NCBI GenBank assembly: GCA_030830595.1
Contig: JAURMS010000341.1
Span: forward strand, 1-11,915
DNA length: 11,915 bases
Origin: Gammaproteobacteria bacterium
GTDB lineage: Bacteria; Pseudomonadota; Gammaproteobacteria; Steroidobacterales; Steroidobacteraceae
Reading direction: 5' to 3'
Position 1 is the stretch's first letter. Every line of letters begins with the position of its first letter. Under the pieces are notes generated by a model. That model was not told the DNA's origin. It searched no databases and saw nothing but the letters and a program-made list of their open reading frames with translations. This document shows, piece by piece, positions 6,674 to 11,915 of this stretch. The translations under genes were made by a program, and so were the position numbers.

Positions 6674-8291
6674 TCGTCGGCAACAGCGGCAGGTAACGGT
6701 GGCTCCGCGCCGCCGCGCCCGGCCGGGGGCCGACGATCAACAAGCCATCTTCGACGCCATCGCCATCGGTATCGGCCAGCACCAGCCACAGCGGCGGAGG
6801 CGCCTCGCCGGCGCCGGCCTCGGTGACCAGGCGTGACAGGGATTGATCGAGGGAGGCCTCGAACTGGGCAGCGACCGGGGAATCTTCCGGCAGGGTACGG
6901 AGCCCCTCGCGCCACCTGGCCACCTCTGCCCGCAACACGTCAGGACTCAACGCGGGTTTGGCCCCACGACCCGGGAGGCTCGCCATCGCCGCGGCCTCCG
7001 CCTGCAGCGCAGGTGAAATGCCCGCGACCTTGCCGCCTGCCAACTCCGCGAGAACCCGACGACCATCCTCCCCCGCATCGAAGCGCAGGAAGGCCAGCGG
7101 CCCCTCGCGCGCCTCCGGCGTCGCGGCCGCCAGCGCGCGTGCGCGCTGGTTGGCAATGCTCCAGCGCAACGGATCGCCCACCGGCGTGAGGGCGAGCAGC
7201 AGGACTGCCACGGTGATCATCACCAGGCCGGGATTGACCCGAGTCAGCGCGCCCAACCAGGGCCCCCGACGCAGGCTGGCGTAGGAATAGCCGGCCGACG
7301 ACAGCACGGCCATGCCCGCGATGGCCAGTCCCCAGATTCTCGGCGGGGTCAGTCCCAACTCTGTGCTGCGGACGATGATCGAATAGGCCGCCGTCACCGC
7401 CACGATCAGCATGAGAGGCGGGGCCAGACGCAGCGCCTGGGCCAGCCATCGGCCATAACCCGGCTCCGACTCCCCGTCCCTGAACGCTGCGTTGAGCAGC
7501 AGTACCAGCGCCCCCACCAGGCACAACAACCACTGGCTGTCCATCACCCGTTCGCCGCTGGCGAGCAAGGTTGGCAGCCTCGGGACCAGGGCCACCACGA
7601 AGGCCACCAGGATCACCAAGGCCAGCGGGGCCAGCCACTTGAGGAGACCCAGCAACTGATCGAGCAGGCCATCCATGAGGCGGTCGCTGCCTGCCACGAG
7701 ACGGACGGCCGTGGCAAACACCACGCAGGTGGCCGGGTAGACGAATCCCGGACGGGTGAACAGGTCGCGGAACCACTCGATGCCCAAGGTCAGGAACAGG
7801 GCACTCCACAGGCCGATCAGCCCCCAGAACAGCAGCGTGACCGCAGCAGACTCAAGCAGCGTCAGGTAGCTGCGCGAGGCGCTGCGGAACAGGACGGCAT
7901 AGGTCGGCGGCCAGCGCCCACCCTCAAGGGACGCCCGCAAAAACGGCACAGCCAGCAGCCATGCTGCCGCCAGCGGCAGCAGGTAGCCCAGCACGACCAC
8001 TTCATCAGGCTCCTCGCCGGTGCCCGGCACGGGCAATTCGCCGAGCAGCGCGCGCGAACTGAAGGCCAGGAACAGCGCCATACCACCGAGAATGAGCTGA
8101 AGAGTGCGACTGGTACGCTGTTCCCATAGGAGCAACAGCGTGGGCGGCAGCAGCACCACCATCAGGTAGAAGGCGGGCCACCAGCCTGGGCCCATCGCCG
8201 GCCAGACGCCATCCACCACGGCATGATGCAAGAACCACAACAGCAGCCCCTGGACGAGGCCTACCAGCAGGGCCATAGGCGGAATGCTCAT
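6666..8291 (-). CDS. DUF4153 family multi-spanning membrane protein with Asp-rich C-terminal loop
   Basis: This is a 541-residue protein. Residues 1 to about 390 hold roughly 11-12 hydrophobic segments in the style of DUF4153 proteins (opening LVGLVQGLLLWFLHHAVVDG). A C-terminal soluble part of about 150 residues contains PVGDPLRWSIANQ, then a helical stretch. It ends in DTDGDGVEDG (507-516), an Asp-x-Asp-x-Asp-Gly loop like those of EF-hand or thrombospondin type 3 calcium sites. Biochemical function is unknown. The family assignment is from overall pattern recognition. Start ATG 8291 overlaps the stop of the haem protein gene as ATGA, and its stop lies inside the start of the UPF0016 gene. 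Pairing with a cation exporter and a divalent-type loop hints at metal handling, which is speculative. Confidence 0.75.
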   Translation of the reverse strand: MSIPPMALLVGLVQGLLLWFLHHAVVDGVWPAMGPGWWPAFYLMVVLLPPTLLLLWEQRTSRTLQLILGGMALFLAFSSRALLGELPVPGTGEEPDEVVVLGYLLPLAAAWLLAVPFLRASLEGGRWPPTYAVLFRSASRSYLTLLESAAVTLLFWGLIGLWSALFLTLGIEWFRDLFTRPGFVYPATCVVFATAVRLVAGSDRLMDGLLDQLLGLLKWLAPLALVILVAFVVALVPRLPTLLASGERVMDSQWLLCLVGALVLLLNAAFRDGESEPGYGRWLAQALRLAPPLMLIVAVTAAYSIIVRSTELGLTPPRIWGLAIAGMAVLSSAGYSYASLRRGPWLGALTRVNPGLVMITVAVLLLALTPVGDPLRWSIANQRARALAAATPEAREGPLAFLRFDAGEDGRRVLAELAGGKVAGISPALQAEAAAMASLPGRGAKPALSPDVLRAEVARWREGLRTLPEDSPVAAQFEASLDQSLSRLVTEAGAGEAPPPLWLVLADTDGDGVEDGLLIVGPRPGAAARSHRYLPLLPTND

Positions 8292-8923
8292 GGATTCAGG
8301 GTCTCGACCACCAGCAGGCCCCGCAGTTGCCCCGGCTGGAAGCCCGTGGCCCGGTCATCAGGATAGTGAGCCTTGATGGCGTCGGAGAGGTCCGGCGCAA
8401 TGGCGTCGCCATGACAGGCCAGGCACACGGCCTCGACGGGTATGGCGCGGGTATAGCGGAGACGCCCGTCGGGGGTGGATGAGAGGACCGCGAGAGTGGC
8501 TGGATCGGCGCCCTCGGCCATCTGCCGGGCGAAGTCCTCCATCAGCTGCTGGTCCATGGGGTCGGCCACATTGCCAGGATTGCGGAGGCGCACGCCGGTC
8601 CGTCTGACGAGCAGGCCCCGTTCCGCACCGACCGCCGTGGCGATGGCCGGGGCCTGCTGATGACAGACCTCGATGGCCGCGACAGGCCCGCCTGCTCTCA
8701 TCGCCGACTGCAGGGCGGTGCGCAGCCGACCAGAGAATTCCGCAGCGGCCTCGACCATCCCTGCATGCCCGGTATCGGGCTCGGCGCACGTGACGGCCGG
8801 GGCACAGAGCAGGATGCCGAGCAGAGCCACGGATCCCCGGCGTAATCGGCACCTCGATTCTGCAGGGAGCTTAAACAAAATATTGAGGATCTCTGACTGG
8901 GGCACTAAGCCCGAGAGCAACAT
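8288..8923 (-). CDS. Tll0287-like (DUF3365) exported haem protein
   Basis: The DUF3365/Tll0287-like domain is recognisable from AGGPVAAIEVCHQQAPAIA, then VRLRNPGN, and a single c-type haem site CLACHG near the C-terminus, followed by an ATGFQPGQLRG ending. Such proteins are periplasmic haem-binding or sensor-like modules. The export segment RRGSVALLGILLCAPAVTCA precedes the mature part. The start is uncertain. ATG 8923 is the only ATG (211 residues) but gives an unusually long N-terminus. TTG 8878 would give a more normal signal peptide. GTG 8830 lies just after GGGGATCC but gives a leader without positive charge. Codon use between 8923 and 8830 looks less like coding sequence, favouring a shorter form. 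The gene heads the operon with DUF4153 and UPF0016. Confidence 0.8.
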   Translation of the reverse strand: MLLSGLVPQSEILNILFKLPAESRCRLRRGSVALLGILLCAPAVTCAEPDTGHAGMVEAAAEFSGRLRTALQSAMRAGGPVAAIEVCHQQAPAIATAVGAERGLLVRRTGVRLRNPGNVADPMDQQLMEDFARQMAEGADPATLAVLSSTPDGRLRYTRAIPVEAVCLACHGDAIAPDLSDAIKAHYPDDRATGFQPGQLRGLLVVETLNP

Positions 8924-8955
8924 ACCCACCGCCAAACAGGCCGTCAACGACTGCC

Positions 8956-8976
8956 GGGCGATCGCCCTTGCAGGGC
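8956..8976. repeat. Overlapping inverted repeats in the divergent intergenic region
   Basis: GGGCGATCGCCC (8956-8967) is a perfect 12-bp palindrome. GCCCT-TGC-AGGGC (8964-8976) is a second perfect hairpin that shares four bases with it, so only one can form at a time. Both lie between the divergent haem-protein and monooxygenase genes. They could be a protein-binding site or part of a leader, and no function is shown. Confidence 0.35.
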
Positions 8977-9002
8977 CCGAACGCGTCGCCGGAGGCGGCT
9001 AC

Positions 9003-9031
9003 TTGCTTGTTGCCAACAAGGAATCTAGTAT
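9003..9031 (+). promoter_or_regulatory. Candidate sigma-70 promoter for the flavin monooxygenase
   Basis: TTGCTT (9003-9008) and TAGTAT (9026-9031) are 17 bp apart, in a locally AT-rich stretch of an otherwise GC-rich region. The -10 keeps the key first T, second A and last T, while the -35 matches only TTG. Transcription would start near 9038, with a leader of about 80 nt before TTG 9120. Confidence 0.4.
9006..9020. promoter_or_regulatory. Operator-like inverted repeat CTTGTT-GCC-AACAAG
   Basis: Two perfect 6-bp arms surround a 3-bp centre and fall in the spacer between the candidate -35 and -10 of the monooxygenase promoter. A repressor dimer bound there would block RNA polymerase. No regulator gene is present in the window, so the binding protein is unknown. 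Confidence 0.4.
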
Positions 9032-9104
9032 CTTTTGGGTCGTTATTCGGCCGGCGCGGTCACTCGCCGCAGCCGCTGATTCGTGGGACCTAAAACAGTC
9101 GCTT

Positions 9105-9110
9105 GGAGGG
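9105..9110 (+). promoter_or_regulatory. Ribosome binding site supporting a TTG start for the monooxygenase
   Basis: GGAGGG lies 9 nt before TTG 9120. The flavin-binding fold begins about ten codons later, as is usual in this family. No ATG or GTG in frame lies at a suitable position. Confidence 0.6.
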
Positions 9111-9119
9111 TTTTCAAGG

Positions 9120-10754
9120 TTGGCAACTGAACAACTCAAACACCAGGCTGATTACGATGTCATCGCGGTGGGAGCGGGCTTTGCCGGACTGGGCCTGATT
9201 CACTACGCTCGTGAGGCAGGGCTGTCCATTCGCGTGTTCGACAAGGCCTCCGATATCGGGGGCACATGGACCTGGAATCGTTATCCGGGCGCCGCCAGCG
9301 ACAGCGAGTGTTACTACTATTGCCTGACTTTTTCCAAGGAGCTGCTCCAGGAGTGGACCTGGTCGTGCCGCTACCCCGGCTGGGAAGAGAACCTGCGTTA
9401 CATGCACTTCGTGGCCGACCGTTGCAACATGTGGCCGCACATCACGCTGAACACCAAGATCGCCAGCGCAAACTATCAGGAGGACAGCGGACTCTGGCTG
9501 GTCCGGACTGAGGGCGGCGAAACCTACACCTGTCGCTACTTCGTCAGCGCGATGGGCATGATCTCCGAGCCGGTCATCCCGGATTTCAAGGGGATGGACC
9601 AATTCCAGGGCCCCTGTTTCCACTCCGCGCGATGGCCGGAAGGGCTGGAGTATGCGGGCAAGCGCGTGGCCATCATCGGCAGTGGCGCGACGACGGTACA
9701 GATGCTGCCGGTCGTGGCCCAGACGGCGGCGCAGGTGACCGTGTTCCAGCGCACGGCAAACTTCATCATGCCGGCCGTGCAGAAGACCATGACCCCCGAG
9801 TGGGACCGGGAGATCAAGGACAACTACGACGAGATTATCAAGAAGTGCCGCAACCACTCCTTTGGCATGGCCTTCGACAGCCCGGTGGGTCGCAACCTTG
9901 CCGACACCCCGCCAGAGGAAGTGGAGCGAATCCTCGAGGAGCACTGGCCGAGGGGCAGCTTCCGGTTCGTGTTCGAAACCTTCGACGACCTGGTCGTGAA
10001 TGCGGAGTCCAACCAGGTGGTCGCGGACTTTCTGGTGCGCAAGATGAAGGAAAAGGTGAAGGACCCGGAGGTCGCCGAGATGCTGACGCCGAAGGGCTAT
10101 CCCTTCTTCGCCAAGCGTCCACCGCTGGACCACGGATACTTCGAGGCTTTCAACCGCGACAACGTCAAGCTGGTCGACATCAATGAGCGGGAACCGATCG
10201 TGGAGTTCACCGAGACCGGCATCCGGACCACGAAGCAGCATCATGAATTCGACATCATCGTGCTGGCGACCGGGTTTCAGGCCTACACGGGCGCGCAGGA
10301 AGCCCTGCCAATTCGCGGCCAGCAAGGCGTGCTGCTCAAGGATAAGTGGCAGGAAGTGTCAAGCTCCATCATGGGGGTCTTCGTCGCCGGCTTCCCCAAT
10401 TTGTTCATGATTACCGGCCCGCAGGCGCCGTTTGCCAACCTGCCCACTTCCATTGAGCAGAACATCCTCTACATCGTGGACTGCATCAAGAAGATGAAGG
10501 GCGAAGGCTACGGGGTGTGCGAGCCGCGGCAGGATGCCGAGGACGCCTGGACGGCCCACACGGCAGAAATCCACCAGATGACCCTCATGGCCCAGGGCCA
10601 CAAGGCCCATTCCTGGATGATGGGCGCCAACCTGAAGGATAAGAAACCTCGGGTCCTGATCTACTTCGGCGGCGCCAACGTCTACTACGACAAGATGCGC
10701 GAGTCCGCCAATGCCGGCTTTCCGGAGGTCGAGTTCAAGCGCAAGGCTGGGTAG
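9120..10754 (+). CDS. Baeyer-Villiger-type flavin monooxygenase
   Basis: This 544-residue cytosolic FAD/NADPH enzyme is of class B type, inserting oxygen next to a carbonyl to make an ester or lactone. In order, it shows the FAD Rossmann motif GAGFAG (18-23), GGTWTWNRYPGAASD (47-61) with the conserved Asp61, and the Baeyer-Villiger fingerprint F-x-G-x-x-x-H-x-x-x-W-P (162-173). These are followed by the NADPH-binding GSGATT (187-192), VFQRTAN (208-214) and AKRPPLD with Arg333, the position of the catalytic arginine in phenylacetone monooxygenase. Length fits cyclohexanone or phenylacetone monooxygenase relatives. The substrate cannot be told from sequence. The start is TTG 9120, with GGAGGG 9 nt upstream. 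The frame stays open further upstream, but that part shows no domain and overlaps the opposite gene. The gene appears to be transcribed alone. Confidence 0.9.
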   Translation: MATEQLKHQADYDVIAVGAGFAGLGLIHYAREAGLSIRVFDKASDIGGTWTWNRYPGAASDSECYYYCLTFSKELLQEWTWSCRYPGWEENLRYMHFVADRCNMWPHITLNTKIASANYQEDSGLWLVRTEGGETYTCRYFVSAMGMISEPVIPDFKGMDQFQGPCFHSARWPEGLEYAGKRVAIIGSGATTVQMLPVVAQTAAQVTVFQRTANFIMPAVQKTMTPEWDREIKDNYDEIIKKCRNHSFGMAFDSPVGRNLADTPPEEVERILEEHWPRGSFRFVFETFDDLVVNAESNQVVADFLVRKMKEKVKDPEVAEMLTPKGYPFFAKRPPLDHGYFEAFNRDNVKLVDINEREPIVEFTETGIRTTKQHHEFDIIVLATGFQAYTGAQEALPIRGQQGVLLKDKWQEVSSSIMGVFVAGFPNLFMITGPQAPFANLPTSIEQNILYIVDCIKKMKGEGYGVCEPRQDAEDAWTAHTAEIHQMTLMAQGHKAHSWMMGANLKDKKPRVLIYFGGANVYYDKMRESANAGFPEVEFKRKAG

Positions 10755-10768
10755 CGCTCAGGGTCGGG

Positions 10769-10780
10769 TCCCGGCCGGGA
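10769..10780. repeat. Perfect 12-bp palindrome TCCCGGCCGGGA
   Basis: It lies 15 bp after the monooxygenase stop, between convergent genes. It could form a short GC-rich stem but has no loop bases and no T-run, so it is not a typical intrinsic terminator. Confidence 0.3.
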
Positions 10781-10853
10781 GCATTGGCCAGCTCGAGGCA
10801 TCGAGGGTATCTCGGTAACTGTGCCAGGCCGCATAGGCGAGCCACGGCATGAC

Positions 10854-10874
10854 CAGCGCCAGGCCAGGGCGCTG
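10854..10874. terminator. GC-rich hairpin after the AbgT gene (weak terminator candidate)
   Basis: CAGCGCC and GGCGCTG form a perfect 7-bp stem with a 7-nt loop, starting 15 nt beyond the AbgT stop on the minus strand. No T-tract follows on either strand, so it may instead stabilise the transcript end or be a remnant structure. Confidence 0.3.
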
Positions 10875-10889
10875 ACGGCAAGCGCCCGC

Positions 10890-11915
10890 TCATGACCCGA
10901 CGGCGTACTCAAGGGGAGAGGCCGGACCGACCGGCAACCCGAGGGCCAGCCAGACGCCAAACACCAGTGACCAGCCGAGCAGGAAGGTGATCGAATAGGG
11001 CAGCATCACAGCCACGATGGTCCCGAGGCCCGACCGGGGTTCATAGCGCTGGAAGAAGGCGATGATCAGGGCAAAGTAGCTCATCATGGGCGAGATGATG
11101 TTGGTGACACTGTCACCCACCCGGTAGGCTGTCTGGGTGAGCTCGGGCGAGTAACCCAGCAGCATGAACATGGGCACGAAGACGGGCGCCATCAGGGCCC
11201 ACTTCGCCGATGCGGAGCCCATGAACAGGTTGACCCCGGCGGTCAGCACGATGAACGACACGAACAGGGGCACCGCGGGCAGCTCCAGGGCGCGGAGAAA
11301 ATCCGCCCCGTTGACCGCTAGGATCAGTCCCAGCTGCGTCCAGTTGAAGAAGGCAACGAATTGGGCGGCGAAGAACACCAGCACGAGATAGGTACCCAGG
11401 GTGGACATACTCTGGCCCATGCCCTTGATGACATCGCCATCGTTCCTGATGGTCCCTGCCCCGACGCCATACGCCACGCCACTGACGAGGCCATACAGGA
11501 AAATGATTGCCACCACGCCGGACAACAGGGGTGAATTGAGCAATTCGCCGCTCTGTGGGTTTCGCAGGAACCCGGCCCCGGGCATGGCGCCCAGCGGCAG
11601 CATCGACCAGGTGATCAGGAGGGTCAGCACGATGACTGCGCCGAGGGCGTAGCGGAGTCCCCGCTGCTCGCCTGCAGACAACGGTCCGTTGGCAACGGCA
11701 GGCCCGGCGCCGTCCACCGACTCCGGGCGAGTCGCGACCTCGCCGGGTCCATCAGACACCACGGGATCGGGGAAGCGCGGTGCGGTAAACCGCTCTGCCA
11801 CGAACCACCCCAGCAGGGTCACCAGGGGCGTAGAGACGATCATGAAATACCAGTTGGCGAGCGGGCTCACCCGATATCCGGGGTCGACGATGCGTGCAGC
11901 TTCCTGGGACAGGCC
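10890..11915 (-). CDS. AbgT family transporter (partial, 5' end outside window)
   Basis: The frame is open through the right edge (visible part 341 residues, family about 500-520), so the N-terminal third is missing. The visible part opens with QEAARIVDPGYRVSPLANWY, typical of the AbgT mid-region. A hydrophilic loop, longer than I recall for relatives, follows, then several membrane helices. The core motif SASAKWALMAPVFVPM continues into YSPELTQTAYRVGDSVTNIISP. It keeps the Ser, Trp, Pro, Arg, Asp and Pro residues known to line the substrate path in MtrF and YdaH. AbgT of E. coli imports p-aminobenzoyl-glutamate, while MtrF and YdaH export sulfonamide antimetabolites, and direction here is unknown. 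The protein ends EYAVGS. The gene converges on the monooxygenase gene with a 135-bp gap. Confidence 0.92.
   Translation of the reverse strand, partial: GLSQEAARIVDPGYRVSPLANWYFMIVSTPLVTLLGWFVAERFTAPRFPDPVVSDGPGEVATRPESVDGAGPAVANGPLSAGEQRGLRYALGAVIVLTLLITWSMLPLGAMPGAGFLRNPQSGELLNSPLLSGVVAIIFLYGLVSGVAYGVGAGTIRNDGDVIKGMGQSMSTLGTYLVLVFFAAQFVAFFNWTQLGLILAVNGADFLRALELPAVPLFVSFIVLTAGVNLFMGSASAKWALMAPVFVPMFMLLGYSPELTQTAYRVGDSVTNIISPMMSYFALIIAFFQRYEPRSGLGTIVAVMLPYSITFLLGWSLVFGVWLALGLPVGPASPLEYAVGS

Larger units (their letters stand above)
10758..10889 (-). pseudogene. Possible remnant of a TspO-like C-terminus
   Basis: Directly after the AbgT stop, in the same frame, 43 codons run to a TGA at 10758-10760. 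They read LALVMPWLAYAAWHSY, then TLDASSWPMLPAG. This resembles the last helix of TspO/MBR proteins (P-Y-L-A-W ... L-N-x-x-I-W-x-L-N), apart from about three extra residues. There is no suitable start apart from an internal ATG at 10850 that would give 30 residues, and the rest of a TspO (about 120 residues) is absent. It is either a decayed fragment or chance similarity. Confidence 0.25.

Noticed and set aside
6940..7809. A 289-codon open frame on the minus strand inside the DUF4153 gene
   Set aside because: It is an alternate frame of the same strand, rich in Gly, Arg and Pro as expected from shifted GC-rich codons. The DUF4153 frame has proper membrane segments.
8957..8966. A GCGATCGC core resembling the cyanobacterial HIP1 repeat
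   Set aside because: Only one copy was noticed and the gene content is proteobacterial, so it is treated as an isolated palindrome.
8673..9119. N-terminal extension of the monooxygenase
   Set aside because: It overlaps the opposite-strand haem-protein gene, has no domain, and the ribosome site with TTG 9120 explains the start.
9114..10325. A 403-codon open frame on the minus strand opposite the monooxygenase
   Set aside because: It is the antisense shadow of a GC-rich gene with clear family motifs on the plus strand. Its translation shows no recognisable domain.
10738..10893. A 52-codon frame starting ATGA-coupled to the AbgT stop
   Set aside because: It runs into the 3' end of the monooxygenase gene, has no membrane or domain features, and looks like a chance frame despite the neat overlap.
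1..11915. CRISPR array, tRNA genes, insertion sequences or phage genes
   Set aside because: I saw no regularly spaced repeats, cloverleaf-like segments, transposase motifs or terminal inverted repeats anywhere in the window.

Overview
The window is dense, GC-rich bacterial DNA with short gaps, many 4-bp start/stop overlaps, and protein families typical of Proteobacteria (Mrp antiporter, UPF0016, DUF4153, AbgT, a Tll0287-like haem protein). A gammaproteobacterium, possibly marine or halotolerant, is my best guess. That placement is an inference from gene content and composition, not from a marker gene.

Region 1 (1-5551, minus strand) is a long Mrp-type cation/proton antiporter operon read from right to left: mrpE, mrpF, mrpG, a fused MbhD/MbhE-like gene (equivalent to the MrpA C-terminus), mrpB, mrpC, mrpD, a second mrpD-like gene, and a small two-helix membrane protein cut by the left edge. 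All junctions are 4-bp ATGA/GTGA overlaps except mrpC/mrpD, which has a 3-bp gap. The large NuoL-like half of MrpA is not in the window. The order E-F-G-(D/E)-B-C-D resembles archaeal Mrp and membrane-bound hydrogenase (Mbh) antiporter modules and the two-MrpD, split-MrpA operons more than the classical MrpA-G operon.

Region 2 (5552-6084) is a divergent intergenic strip carrying a plausible promoter, followed by a plus-strand gene for a small exported DUF4399 protein.

Region 3 (6065-8923, minus strand) is a tightly coupled three-gene operon: a Tll0287-like (DUF3365) exported protein with one CXXCH haem site, a DUF4153 multi-spanning membrane protein with a C-terminal Asp-rich loop, and a UPF0016/GDT1 family Mn2+/Ca2+ transporter. 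Its 3' end overlaps the DUF4399 gene by 20 bp on opposite strands.

Region 4 (8924-10754) holds a regulatory strip with a promoter-like element whose spacer contains a perfect inverted repeat. It precedes a plus-strand Baeyer-Villiger-type flavin monooxygenase that probably starts with TTG.

Region 5 (10755-11915) holds a short strip with two inverted repeats and a possible remnant of a TspO-like reading frame, then the C-terminal two thirds of an AbgT family transporter on the minus strand, cut by the right edge.

I see no tRNA, rRNA, CRISPR array, insertion sequence or phage gene.
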